A stretch of 64,000 bases of DNA from Bog-756 sp963730685. Its GTDB lineage: Bacteria > Actinomycetota > Acidimicrobiia > Acidimicrobiales > RAAP-2. The stretch is taken from contig CAVSSP010000004.1 in assembly GCA_963730685.1 (NCBI GenBank), positions 558,001-622,000 of the forward strand, in the 5' to 3' direction. This document shows positions 47,454-55,765 of the stretch, piece by piece (position 1 is the first letter of the stretch; each line of letters begins with the position of its first letter). The position numbers were made by a program, and so were the translations under genes. Below the pieces are notes generated by a model that made no database searches, was not told where the DNA came from, and worked only from the letters and a program-made list of their open reading frames with translations.

Positions 47454-47639
47454 TGCCACAAATTCCACACGGTCGGGCGGCCCCAGGTCATGGAGTTCCG
47501 AGGTCGGGCCAAGCAGAGCGAGCCGATCGGGCTGTCTCGGTTGCCCACCATCCCAGAGCGCCAGCTCACTCCGTGCCCCCGTCTCGGGCAGCGCCGACGT
47601 GTGTACCGACCCCACCGACCCTTTAACACTAGGAGCACT

Positions 47640-48401
47640 GTGAGCGACAACCTCGAAGGAAAGGTAGCCCTCATCACGGGCGCGGCCGGAGGGATCGGGT
47701 CGGTGTTCGCCCGCTACCTGGCCGAGCACGGCGCATGCGTGGTCCTCGGAGACCTGTCTGAGGGAGTTTCCGATGTGGCCGACGGCCTGACCAGTGGCGG
47801 GTTTGCAGCCCACGGCCAGATCCTCGACGTGACTGACCCGGAGTCTGCACGTGATTGGGTGTCGGCGGCTGCCGAACGCTTCGGTGGGGTTGACATCCTG
47901 ATCAATAGTGCCGCCCTCATGGCCGAGATTCCCTTCTCGCCCCTGGCCCAGTATCCATTGGACTGGTGGGATCGGGTGATGGCCGTCAATGTGAGGGGCC
48001 CCCTTGTCTGTACCCAGGCGGTGGTCGAATCGATGGTGGGTCGCGGAGGCGGGAGGATCGTCAACATGGTGTCGGCCGGCGCCTTCTCGCCGAGCGGTAT
48101 GTACGGCGTCTCCAAGTACGCCCTAGTCGGTCTCACCATGAACCTCGCCAGCCAGCTGGGGCCGTTGGGTGTCACCGTGAACGCCATTGCCCCCGGTCTC
48201 ATCGACGACGAAGCGGGGTATCGCGCGCTGCCGGCCGGTCCGTTCCGAGACGCCATCCACAGTGCCATCCCCCTGAAGACCCACCTGGAGGGACCTCCTG
48301 ATGATCTGATCGGGACCCTGCTGTTGCTGGTCACCGATGCGGGACGGTGGATTACCGGTCAGACGATCAGTGTCGACGGCGGCTGGGTCATGAGGTTCTG
48401 A
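47640..48401 (+). CDS. SDR family oxidoreductase
   Basis: 253 residues from GTG 47640, preceded by TAGGAG. The cofactor motif is TGAAGGIGSVFARYLA, D at LDVTDPE, NSAAL in place of NAG, catalytic Ser in VSAGAFSPSGMYGVSK with Tyr and Lys, and a C-terminal TGQTISVDGGW. It is a classical NAD(P)-dependent alcohol/ketone dehydrogenase. Its stop overlaps the ATG of the CMD-fold gene (TGATG), so it is the first gene of a coupled operon. Confidence 0.9.
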   Translation: MSDNLEGKVALITGAAGGIGSVFARYLAEHGACVVLGDLSEGVSDVADGLTSGGFAAHGQILDVTDPESARDWVSAAAERFGGVDILINSAALMAEIPFSPLAQYPLDWWDRVMAVNVRGPLVCTQAVVESMVGRGGGRIVNMVSAGAFSPSGMYGVSKYALVGLTMNLASQLGPLGVTVNAIAPGLIDDEAGYRALPAGPFRDAIHSAIPLKTHLEGPPDDLIGTLLLLVTDAGRWITGQTISVDGGWVMRF

Positions 48402-49231
48402 TGGTCGATCCCGCCCACAGAGGGGCGAATGCTGCTGGGGCGAGGACCTATCGAGAGGTCATGACGGTGCCACCACCGCCGGTTACCACTCCCTTCGATG
48501 CCGCCGAGCTGGAGTACGTGTTCGGCGAGGTATGGAACCGGCCCGGCCTACCGCGTCGCGACCGTCGTTGGATCAGCCTGACATGCGCGGGAGCGGCAGA
48601 CACCGTCGTGCCCATCCGGGCGCACATCTATGCCGCGCTCAACAGCGGCGATATGTCTCTTCTCGAGATGCAGGAGTTCGTGCTCCACTTCGCCGTCTAC
48701 TGCGGATGGCCGAAGGCATCGTTCCTCAATCAGGTCGTAACCGAACAATGGGACCGGATCTGCGGCGAGCAAGGGGTTGTTCCCGAACCGCAAGAGGATC
48801 TCCCGGTGTGGTCCGCTGGCATGGACCCGAGCGCTCGTATGGCCGGGGGTGAGGCGTGGTTCAGCTACATCAACTGCGTGCGCTACCCGCCGGCGAACAC
48901 CCCCTACACGGCGGCCGGCATCCTCAACTACGTGTTCGGAGAGGTCTGGCAGCGGCCCGGCTTGACCGACCGGGACCGCCGGTTCATCACGGTTGCCGCG
49001 GTGGGACTCGACGACACCGACATCCCCATCCGCTCGCACGTGTACGCGGCACTGAAGAGCGGAGACATCACCCTGGAAGAGATGTACGAGCTGGTCCTGC
49101 ACTTCGCCGTGCACTCGGGCTGGCCCAAGGCGTCCTTCCTCAACCAGGTGACTTCCGACTCGTGGACACGGATCGGCGAAGACGGTGGTGTCCGAGCACC
49201 GACGCCTGCTCCCCCAAGGGGCCTCGGGTGA
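48401..49231 (+). CDS. Double carboxymuconolactone-decarboxylase-fold protein
   Basis: 276 residues containing two copies of the CMD (AhpD-like) helical fold, each ~95 residues. Copy one has EVWNRPGLPRRDRRWISL and AHIYAALNSGDMSLLEMQEF; copy two has EVWQRPGLTDRDRRFITV and SHVYAALKSGDITLEEMYEL. Both end HFAVxxGWPKASFLNQV. Neither has the C-x-x-C pair of peroxidase-type AhpD, so a decarboxylase, lactone-opening or related acid-base reaction is more likely. It is coupled on both sides by overlaps to SDR genes. Confidence 0.85.
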   Translation: MVDPAHRGANAAGARTYREVMTVPPPPVTTPFDAAELEYVFGEVWNRPGLPRRDRRWISLTCAGAADTVVPIRAHIYAALNSGDMSLLEMQEFVLHFAVYCGWPKASFLNQVVTEQWDRICGEQGVVPEPQEDLPVWSAGMDPSARMAGGEAWFSYINCVRYPPANTPYTAAGILNYVFGEVWQRPGLTDRDRRFITVAAVGLDDTDIPIRSHVYAALKSGDITLEEMYELVLHFAVHSGWPKASFLNQVTSDSWTRIGEDGGVRAPTPAPPRGLG

Positions 49232-50022
49232 GCGGTCTCGTCGACGGCCGCGTGGCGGTGATCACCGGTGGCGGGAGCGGCATCGGGAGGGCGACCGCGC
49301 TCTCACTCGCCCGGGCAGGTGCCGCCGTGGTGGTCTCCGACATCGATGCACAGAGGGCGACCGATGTCGGTGCCGAGATCGTCGCCGGTGGCGGCCGCGC
49401 CATCGGGACAAGGTGCGATGTCCGGCTCGACGACGACTTCGAGGCGCTGCGGACGCTTGCGCTCGAGACCTTCGGCACCGTCGACATCGTTATGAACAAT
49501 GTCGGAGTGCTCGCCCTCGGGTCGCCCAACGCCATTCCGATGTCAGCGTGGGAGTCGATCCTCGATATCAACGTTCTTTCGATCGTGCGCTCGAACGCCG
49601 TATTCCTCGACGACATGATCCGACGTGGCTCTGGCCACATCGTCAACACCGCTTCGACCGCTGGTCTCTTTGCCTACGGCTACGAACGCCTTCCATACTC
49701 TGCCTCCAAGGGCGCCGTGGTGGCACTGACAGAGGCGTTGGCTTTGTACGCCAAGCCCCGAGGGGTTGGTGTGACCTGTCTGTGCCCGGGCCCGGTCGCC
49801 ACCAACATCGTCGAACAGGTACAGGTCTTCGGGGAGATTGGCGTCGTACGCGGGCCCCCACTCCCGACGCTCGACCCTGCGGTCGTCGGTGATCAGGTCG
49901 TCTCGGCGATCCAGGTGGGGACATTCTTCGTGCCCACCCACACTGAGATCCACGAGATCCTGGTCCACCGGGCAGAGGACCCAGAGGGCTTCCTCGACGA
50001 ACAGATCTCACTGCTGTCATGA
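49228..50022 (+). CDS. SDR family oxidoreductase
   Basis: 264 residues from GTG 49228, which overlaps the previous stop (GTGA). Motifs are TGGGSGIGRATALSLARAG, VVSDIDAQRA (acidic residue favouring NAD), NNVGVLALG, catalytic Ser in NTASTAGLF, and YSASKGAVVALTEALAL. The C-terminal tail PEGFLDEQISLL is helical. It is similar in kind to the SDR at 47640 but not closely related. It probably oxidises a hydroxy intermediate in the same pathway. Its stop overlaps the next start by 4 bases. Confidence 0.9.
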   Translation: MSGLVDGRVAVITGGGSGIGRATALSLARAGAAVVVSDIDAQRATDVGAEIVAGGGRAIGTRCDVRLDDDFEALRTLALETFGTVDIVMNNVGVLALGSPNAIPMSAWESILDINVLSIVRSNAVFLDDMIRRGSGHIVNTASTAGLFAYGYERLPYSASKGAVVALTEALALYAKPRGVGVTCLCPGPVATNIVEQVQVFGEIGVVRGPPLPTLDPAVVGDQVVSAIQVGTFFVPTHTEIHEILVHRAEDPEGFLDEQISLLS

Positions 50023-50852
50023 GGGTGGGGTTCATCGGTTTGGGGAGCCAGGGAGCGCCCATGGCCCGACGCATCGCCGAGTCCGGTCACAATCTGACGC
50101 TGTGGGCCAGGAGCGAGCCCACCTTGGCACCGTTCGCCGACGTCGACTTCAGCCGGACCCTTACCCCTGCCGAGCTGGGGACGGCATCCGAGGTAGTGGG
50201 GGTGTGCGTTCGGGGTGATGCCGACGTCGAAGAAGTCGTTCTCGGGCCTAACGGCGTTCTCGAGGGCATGAACGAGGGGTCGGTCTTGGTCATCCATTCG
50301 ACCGTCCACCCCGATACCTGTAGGCGCCTGGGAGCCCTGGCCGTCGGGCGTGGGGTCGATGTCCTCGATGCTCCGGTGAGCGGAGGCGGGCCGGCGGCCC
50401 ACGACCGCCGTTTGCTGGTCCTCGTCGGCGGCGATACCGAGGTGCTGGAGCGGGTCACCCCGGTGTTGTCGGCATTCGGCGATCCGATCAGACATGTGGG
50501 ACCGCTCGGCGCCGGCCAGACGGCGAAGCTGGTCAACAATGCGCTCTTTGCCGCCAACCTTTCGCTGGCCAATGATGCGCTGGCCCTCGGCGTCGCCCTC
50601 GGCCTAGACGAGAGTGAGCTGGTGGAGAGCCTGAAGCACGGCAGCGCGAATAGCGGCGCTCTGGGACTCGCAGCGGGGATGAGACCCCGCCTCTCTGATC
50701 CCTCCTCTGGCCCCGCGAACGTCGCTTCGCTATTGACGAAGGACCTCGATCTGGTGGGTGAGCTGGCGGAGCGGGAGGGGGTTAACGTCGCATCTCTGCG
50801 AGAGGTGGCCAACCGCTGGTTGTCCCTGGTGACGCCATTGTCCGAGACATGA
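50019..50852 (+). CDS. 3-hydroxyisobutyrate-dehydrogenase-like oxidoreductase
   Basis: 277 residues of the beta-hydroxyacid dehydrogenase family. The N-terminal Rossmann motif is VGFIGLGSQGAPMARRIA; the substrate-binding signature is DAPVSGGGPAAHD; the catalytic Lys is in GAGQTAKLVNNALFAAN. Members oxidise beta-hydroxy acids such as 3-hydroxyisobutyrate, tartronate semialdehyde or 6-phosphogluconate. It is the fourth gene of the operon by a 4-base overlap and suggests a branched or beta-hydroxy acid intermediate. Confidence 0.88.
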   Translation: MRVGFIGLGSQGAPMARRIAESGHNLTLWARSEPTLAPFADVDFSRTLTPAELGTASEVVGVCVRGDADVEEVVLGPNGVLEGMNEGSVLVIHSTVHPDTCRRLGALAVGRGVDVLDAPVSGGGPAAHDRRLLVLVGGDTEVLERVTPVLSAFGDPIRHVGPLGAGQTAKLVNNALFAANLSLANDALALGVALGLDESELVESLKHGSANSGALGLAAGMRPRLSDPSSGPANVASLLTKDLDLVGELAEREGVNVASLREVANRWLSLVTPLSET

Positions 50853-51017
50853 CGTCACCATTCGTTGGCAGTGTTCGCCGGCTGACGCAATGTCTGAATT
50901 CGTGCCGATGCCAAGGTCCGAGGTAGTGGCCCCTGCCGTTGGTCCAACCACCAAGAGCCACCAACCCAGCCGAAATCACATTCGCCGGGCCAACCATCAC
51001 AGAAACAGAGGAAATCA

Positions 51018-52190
51018 ATGGCCAAGATCTTGTGCGTGCTCTACGAGGATCCCGTCGACGGATATCCGACTTCGTATCCGAGAGACCACATCCCCAGCCT
51101 CGACCACTACCCCGACGGCCAGACCGTTCCCTCTCCCGCCGGTATCGACTTCACTCCGGGATCGTTGCTCGGGTCGGTTTCCGGCGAGCTCGGCCTTCGC
51201 CGCTTCCTCGAGTCCAATGGCCACACACTGGTAGTGACCTCTGACAAGGATGGTCCCGATTCCGAGTTCGAGCAGGAATTGCCCGACGCAGATGTCGTGA
51301 TCTCTCAGCCGTTCTGGCCGGCCTATCTCTCCGCCGAGCGGATTGCCAAGGCCGGCAAACTCAAACTGGCCGTGACGGCCGGGATCGGCTCGGACCACGT
51401 GGATCTGCAAGCGGCGATCGATCATGGCATCACCGTTGCGGAAGTGACCTACTCGAACAGCATCAGCGTGTCCGAGCATGTGGTCATGATGATCCTCGGC
51501 CTGGTGCGCAACTACCTTCCCTCACACGACTGGGTGGTCAAAGGAGGTTGGAACATCGCCGATTGCGCGGAGAGATCCTATGACCTCGAGGGGATGGCGG
51601 TCGGAACGGTCGCCGCCGGTCGCATCGGCCTGGCCGTACTCAAGCGGCTCAAGCCATTTGACGTACGGCTTCACTACACCGACCGCCACCGGCTCTCTCC
51701 TGAGGTGGAGCAAGAGCTCGATCTCACCTTTCACCCCGATGCAGCCTCGATGATGCCCCACTGCGATGTGGTGACCGTCAATTCGCCGTTGCATCCGGAA
51801 ACCGAGCATCTGTTCGATGATGAGATGTTCGCCAGAATGAAGCGCGGTACTTACCTTGTGAACACCGCCCGGGGCAAAATCTGTGACCGCGACGCGGTGG
51901 TTCGTGCCCTGGAGGCCGGACAGATCGCTGGGTACGCCGGCGATGTCTGGTTCCCTCAGCCGGCACCCCTGGATCACCCGTGGAGAACGATGCCCCACGA
52001 GGGGATGACACCGCACATCTCGGGGACTTCCCTGTCGGCTCAGAGCCGCTATGCAGCAGGAGTAAGGGAGATGCTCGAATGCTGGTTGGCGGGTAATCCC
52101 ATCCGCGACGAGTACCTCATCGTCGATGGCGGTCACCTGGCGGGAACGGGCGCCCATTCCTACAGCGCCGGAGGGTCGGCGGGGTCGTGA
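51018..52190 (+). CDS. fdh: NAD-dependent formate dehydrogenase
   Basis: 390 residues, very like the well-studied Pseudomonas sp. 101 enzyme (EC 1.17.1.9). Recognisable stretches are DPVDGYPTSYPRDHIP, DFTPGSLLGSVSGELGLRRF, ISQPFWPAYLSAERIAKA, GIGSDHVDLQ, YSNSISVSEHVVMMIL (with the formate-binding Asn), GTVAAGRIGLAVL, NTARGKICDRDA (Arg) and MTPHISGTSLSAQ (His). It oxidises formate to CO2 with NADH formation. It lies ~165 bases after the operon and directly before formaldehyde dehydrogenase, so together they complete C1 oxidation and supply NADH for oxygenases. Confidence 0.96.
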   Translation: MAKILCVLYEDPVDGYPTSYPRDHIPSLDHYPDGQTVPSPAGIDFTPGSLLGSVSGELGLRRFLESNGHTLVVTSDKDGPDSEFEQELPDADVVISQPFWPAYLSAERIAKAGKLKLAVTAGIGSDHVDLQAAIDHGITVAEVTYSNSISVSEHVVMMILGLVRNYLPSHDWVVKGGWNIADCAERSYDLEGMAVGTVAAGRIGLAVLKRLKPFDVRLHYTDRHRLSPEVEQELDLTFHPDAASMMPHCDVVTVNSPLHPETEHLFDDEMFARMKRGTYLVNTARGKICDRDAVVRALEAGQIAGYAGDVWFPQPAPLDHPWRTMPHEGMTPHISGTSLSAQSRYAAGVREMLECWLAGNPIRDEYLIVDGGHLAGTGAHSYSAGGSAGS

Positions 52191-52299
52191 CGGAGCGGCA
52201 CCTGGGCTCGGACACAGCCGCCATCATATGGCTTTCGCCGCAGGGACATAGCGGCGGGAGTTCCGGCGCTGAGACCACGTTGAGCAAGGGGGATCTGGT

Positions 52300-53523
52300 A
52301 TGACGGGAAACAGGGCAGTGGTTTATGTCGAACCCGGAAGAGTCGCAGTTCAGGACACGCCCTATCCGAAACTGGAGCTCCAGGATGGCCCGGGAGTCAA
52401 CCCGGCCAACGTGGGCCGCAGTACACCGCACGGCGTGATCCTCGAGGTGATGGCGACAAACATCTGTGGCTCGGACCAGCACATGGTCCGTGGCCGGACC
52501 ACCGCTCCGGCAGGGTTGGTGCTGGGTCACGAGATCCTCGGCAAGGTTATTGAGGCCGGACCAGATGTGGAATACGTGAGGGTCGGCGACGTCTGTTCGG
52601 TTCCCTTCAACATTGCCTGTGGTCGCTGTCGCAACTGCAAGGAGGGCAAGACGGGCATCTGCCTCAACGTCAATCCAGATCGACCGGGGTCCGCGTACGG
52701 ATATGTCGACATGGGCGGATGGGTTGGCGGCCAAGCTCAATATGTGCTCGTGCCGTATGCGGACTGGAACTTACTCGTGTTTCCGGACCCTGAACAGGCG
52801 GTAGAGAAGGTCCGGGATTTGACCATGCTTTCCGATATCTTCCCAACTGGCTATCACGGTGCGTTCACCGCCGGAGTCAAGCCGGGCTCGACCGTGTACA
52901 TCGCCGGAGCCGGTCCCGTTGGACTGGCAGCCGCACACTCTGCGCAACTCCTCGGTGCCGCCGTCGTCATCGTCGGGGACTTGAACGAGCATCGGTTGGT
53001 TCAGGCCCGGAGCTTCGGGTGTGAGACGGTCGATGTCTCCGAGGGAGATCCCGAGGACCAGATCGAGAACCTGCTCGGTGTGCCCGAAGTCGACTGCTCG
53101 GTCGATGCCGTCGGGTTCGAGGCACACGGCCATGGAATTGGGTCCGCGCAGGAGGCGCCGGCTGCCGTCTTGAACTCGCTCATGGGCTTGACTGCCGCGG
53201 GTGGCGCCCTGGGCATCCCCGGCCTCTACGTCACCGACGACCCCGGTGGGATTGATGCCGCCGCGAAAGTGGGTTCGTTGTCCCTTCGACTCGGCCTCGG
53301 ATGGGCAAAGTCGCATTCGTTCGCCACCGGTCAATGCCCCGTTATGAAGTACAACCGCGGATTGATGATGTGCATCCTGCATGACAAGGTCCATATCGCC
53401 GACGCGGTCAATGCCACCACGATTCCCCTCGACGCCGCTCCTGAGGGATACTCGGCCTTCGACTCGGGAGCTGCTCAGAAGTTCGTGCTGGATCCAAACG
53501 GATATCTGGGCTCGGTTGCCTGA
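52300..53523 (+). CDS. fdhA: Glutathione-independent formaldehyde dehydrogenase
   Basis: 407 residues, a zinc medium-chain dehydrogenase like P. putida FdhA. It has catalytic zinc ligands in ATNICGSDQHMVRG and LGHEILGKV, structural-zinc cysteines in CGRCRNCKEGKTGIC, and a cofactor site in YIAGAGPVGLAAAHSA. The extended YGYVDMGGWVGGQAQY stretch is diagnostic. It holds NAD tightly and converts formaldehyde to formate, often by dismutation. It comes after formate dehydrogenase on the same strand and ends tail to tail with the Rieske oxygenase gene. The C1 source is probably a demethylation. Confidence 0.95.
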   Translation: MTGNRAVVYVEPGRVAVQDTPYPKLELQDGPGVNPANVGRSTPHGVILEVMATNICGSDQHMVRGRTTAPAGLVLGHEILGKVIEAGPDVEYVRVGDVCSVPFNIACGRCRNCKEGKTGICLNVNPDRPGSAYGYVDMGGWVGGQAQYVLVPYADWNLLVFPDPEQAVEKVRDLTMLSDIFPTGYHGAFTAGVKPGSTVYIAGAGPVGLAAAHSAQLLGAAVVIVGDLNEHRLVQARSFGCETVDVSEGDPEDQIENLLGVPEVDCSVDAVGFEAHGHGIGSAQEAPAAVLNSLMGLTAAGGALGIPGLYVTDDPGGIDAAAKVGSLSLRLGLGWAKSHSFATGQCPVMKYNRGLMMCILHDKVHIADAVNATTIPLDAAPEGYSAFDSGAAQKFVLDPNGYLGSVA

Positions 53524-53645
53524 TCGCTCCAGCAAACATTGTCGACGATACTCAGTTCTGGCTCGGCGAGACGTCTCGTGGCTTCCGTGACGGAGGGCAT
53601 GCAATGGCCTCCGGGGCCGCGCCTGCCGATCGTTGCGGCGGCTAA

Positions 53646-54620
53646 TCAGTGGTTGTCTGAGTAGAACTGCCGGAACCACCGGCGGTACTGCGCCACTGGA
53701 CCGTCGATCTTGGTGATCATCGGTCGCTCGCGGTAGATCTTGTTCTCCCAGATTGGGACGTCCTGCTCGAACTGCTCATTGGTGATCCGGTCATTGAGCT
53801 CAGAGATCGACTCGGTGGCCTTTGCGTCCGCGAGTGCCTTCATTGAGAAGGATAGGTTCACCTCCGTCAGCTCCTCGTCGATCGGGGTCTGTGTGATGTA
53901 GGTGAGCATCTCGATCGGGTCCTGGCTGACCTGGACGGCGACGATCCCGGGTCCACACGTCGTACTCGTCGTCTGGACCTCGTAGCCGGTGACGTTTACT
54001 GCGGTCACCTTCAGGCTCTGCTCGACGATCATGGATGGGCCTTCGAATCGAACCTCGAAGTGCTCCCTCTCCGGTTGCGCCATGTCGTGAACTGCCGAGA
54101 AGTGAGACCGATCGATGATGTTCTCCGTCAGGTCCTGGACATGAACCCGGACCCGGTAGGTGTTGCATTTCCAGGGGGTCCAGTCCGCTTCGTTGGGTCG
54201 GTAGTTGATCACTTCGTAGCTTGGGGGACCACCGCCAGCATGGTGCCAGACAAAGATGCGCCCGTTGCGTTCGCATACAGGCCATGTCTGAGCGGCGGCA
54301 CGCGGGGTTCGGGCCAGTCCGGGTACCTCGACGAGCTGGCCATCGCCGTCGAACCGCCAACCATGGAACGGACAGGCGATACCGTCCCCGCACACGCGAC
54401 CGCCAACACCCATGTGGGCTCCGAGGTGCGGGCAGTGAGCATCGAAGACCCGCGCAACCCCATCCTCACCCCGGAAGAGGACGAGCTCCCGTCCCATGTA
54501 GGTCAACGGCAGGACGTCACCGGTCGCAACCTCGGCGCTAGCGGCAACGCTGAACCAGCCATTGGGCGAAGCGGTAAACGGGTACCTGGGACCCTTGCCA
54601 GTGCTCGACGGACTAGGCAT
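53646..54620 (-). CDS. Rieske non-heme iron oxygenase, terminal component
   Basis: 324 residues. The Rieske cluster motif is C-P-H, 17 residues, C-P-F-H (around residues 63-86). The mononuclear iron site is D-x-x-H-x4-H in IIDRSHFSAVHDM. The C-terminal catalytic domain is short, as in KshA and the DAF-36/Neverland-type enzymes that hydroxylate, desaturate or demethylate steroids and terpenoids. It needs a reductase, which is not in the window. It is third in a minus-strand operon, overlapping the previous gene by 8 bases. The nearby formaldehyde/formate enzymes make O- or N-demethylation an attractive reaction. Confidence 0.9.
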   Translation of the reverse strand: MPSPSSTGKGPRYPFTASPNGWFSVAASAEVATGDVLPLTYMGRELVLFRGEDGVARVFDAHCPHLGAHMGVGGRVCGDGIACPFHGWRFDGDGQLVEVPGLARTPRAAAQTWPVCERNGRIFVWHHAGGGPPSYEVINYRPNEADWTPWKCNTYRVRVHVQDLTENIIDRSHFSAVHDMAQPEREHFEVRFEGPSMIVEQSLKVTAVNVTGYEVQTTSTTCGPGIVAVQVSQDPIEMLTYITQTPIDEELTEVNLSFSMKALADAKATESISELNDRITNEQFEQDVPIWENKIYRERPMITKIDGPVAQYRRWFRQFYSDNH

Positions 54621-55713
54621 CGGTGGGGGCTTCCTCGTGAAATCGGCCAGCGAAGGCGCGGAGCGGCAGATCGGAGCTGGTCAGCAGGCCCGGTTTCGCC
54701 TCGTAGACCGACCGAATGGCATTCAGCGCCGGCATGCCGGTGATGGTCATGCCGACTGAGGCGAAGTATTCTGGCGTCCAAGCGCCGTGCGGCATTCCCG
54801 CTGCTGGGAAAATCATGTGGCGGTTGACGATGGTGGGATCACCCTCGATGGTGGTGACATAGCAGCCCTGAACTTTCCACCCGGGTTCTGTCTTCGGGGT
54901 CATCTGCCACTCGAGGTGCACCTCGATCTTCGGCTCACCGCCGGAGATCCCCTTGAACTTGGCCAGGCTCCCTCCTACTGATCCCTTTGGCAATGTCCAC
55001 CATCCCAGGTCGACGTCCTCGGTACAAGCACCGAGCTCACACTCGAACACGATGTCGTCGATGTCGAGATCAAAGCAGTCAGCCATCATGTAAATCGAGT
55101 CGGCGAAGACCGTGCAGCCGGTCTCCAGCAGGCCGGGAACCTCAGGGTCGTCCACAGGACGCCCGTACCCGACGTTCTTCCACGTGTCGACCGAGTGGTG
55201 GCACGAGACATCGACTGTTTCCAGCACAGTGATGTGATCCACCCGTGCCATTCCCGCTGTCGCCGCCACACTCAATATCTGAGCCAGGCCGGGATTCATC
55301 CCAGTCCCGTAGAAGGTCGCTTCTCCGCGCTGACACGCAGCCTCGATGAGTTCGGTCGGTTTCATCCCGGACGGGTGAGGGTGATTCCGATCACGGTGAT
55401 ACCCGGTGATCCAATCTGAAGTGGTTACGACGTTGATACCGGCGTCGAGCAGCTTGCAGAACGTGTCAATGTCTGGCCAGACTCCGTTGAAGTTCACAAC
55501 GTCCGGCTTCACCTGAAGAATGTCGGCGATGTCGTCAGTGGCCAACACCCCAAGCGGTGCGATCCCGACGATGTCGCCAGCGTCGCGACCGGTCTTCTCC
55601 GGTGAGTAGCAGTACAGCCCAACGAGCTCCAGGTCAGGGTGCTCGACAATGCGTTTCACCATCTCAGACCCCACGTTTCCAGTGGCATACTGGACGACTC
55701 GGAGTGGTTTCAT
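54613..55713 (-). CDS. Dihydrodipicolinate-reductase-like / amine dehydrogenase family protein
   Basis: 366 residues from ATG 55713. The N-terminal Rossmann domain has VVQYATGNVGSEMVKRI and LVGLYCYSPEKTGRDAG. The middle has YGTGMNPGLAQIL and VLETVDVSCHHSVDTW. This matches the DapB-like family that includes 2,4-diaminopentanoate dehydrogenase and many uncharacterised actinobacterial members near steroid or terpenoid catabolic genes. It should use NAD(P)H on a ketone or imine. It overlaps the Rieske gene and follows the substrate-binding lipoprotein by 52 bases, so one operon is likely. Confidence 0.8.
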   Translation of the reverse strand: MKPLRVVQYATGNVGSEMVKRIVEHPDLELVGLYCYSPEKTGRDAGDIVGIAPLGVLATDDIADILQVKPDVVNFNGVWPDIDTFCKLLDAGINVVTTSDWITGYHRDRNHPHPSGMKPTELIEAACQRGEATFYGTGMNPGLAQILSVAATAGMARVDHITVLETVDVSCHHSVDTWKNVGYGRPVDDPEVPGLLETGCTVFADSIYMMADCFDLDIDDIVFECELGACTEDVDLGWWTLPKGSVGGSLAKFKGISGGEPKIEVHLEWQMTPKTEPGWKVQGCYVTTIEGDPTIVNRHMIFPAAGMPHGAWTPEYFASVGMTITGMPALNAIRSVYEAKPGLLTSSDLPLRAFAGRFHEEAPTDA

Positions 55714-55765
55714 GGGTGAAGGACTTCCTTCCAGCGGGCGGCGGATTCTATGAGACAAGAATGCG

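Noticed and set aside
53524..53645. Terminator between formaldehyde dehydrogenase and Rieske genes
   Set aside because: No convincing hairpin was found in this convergent gap.
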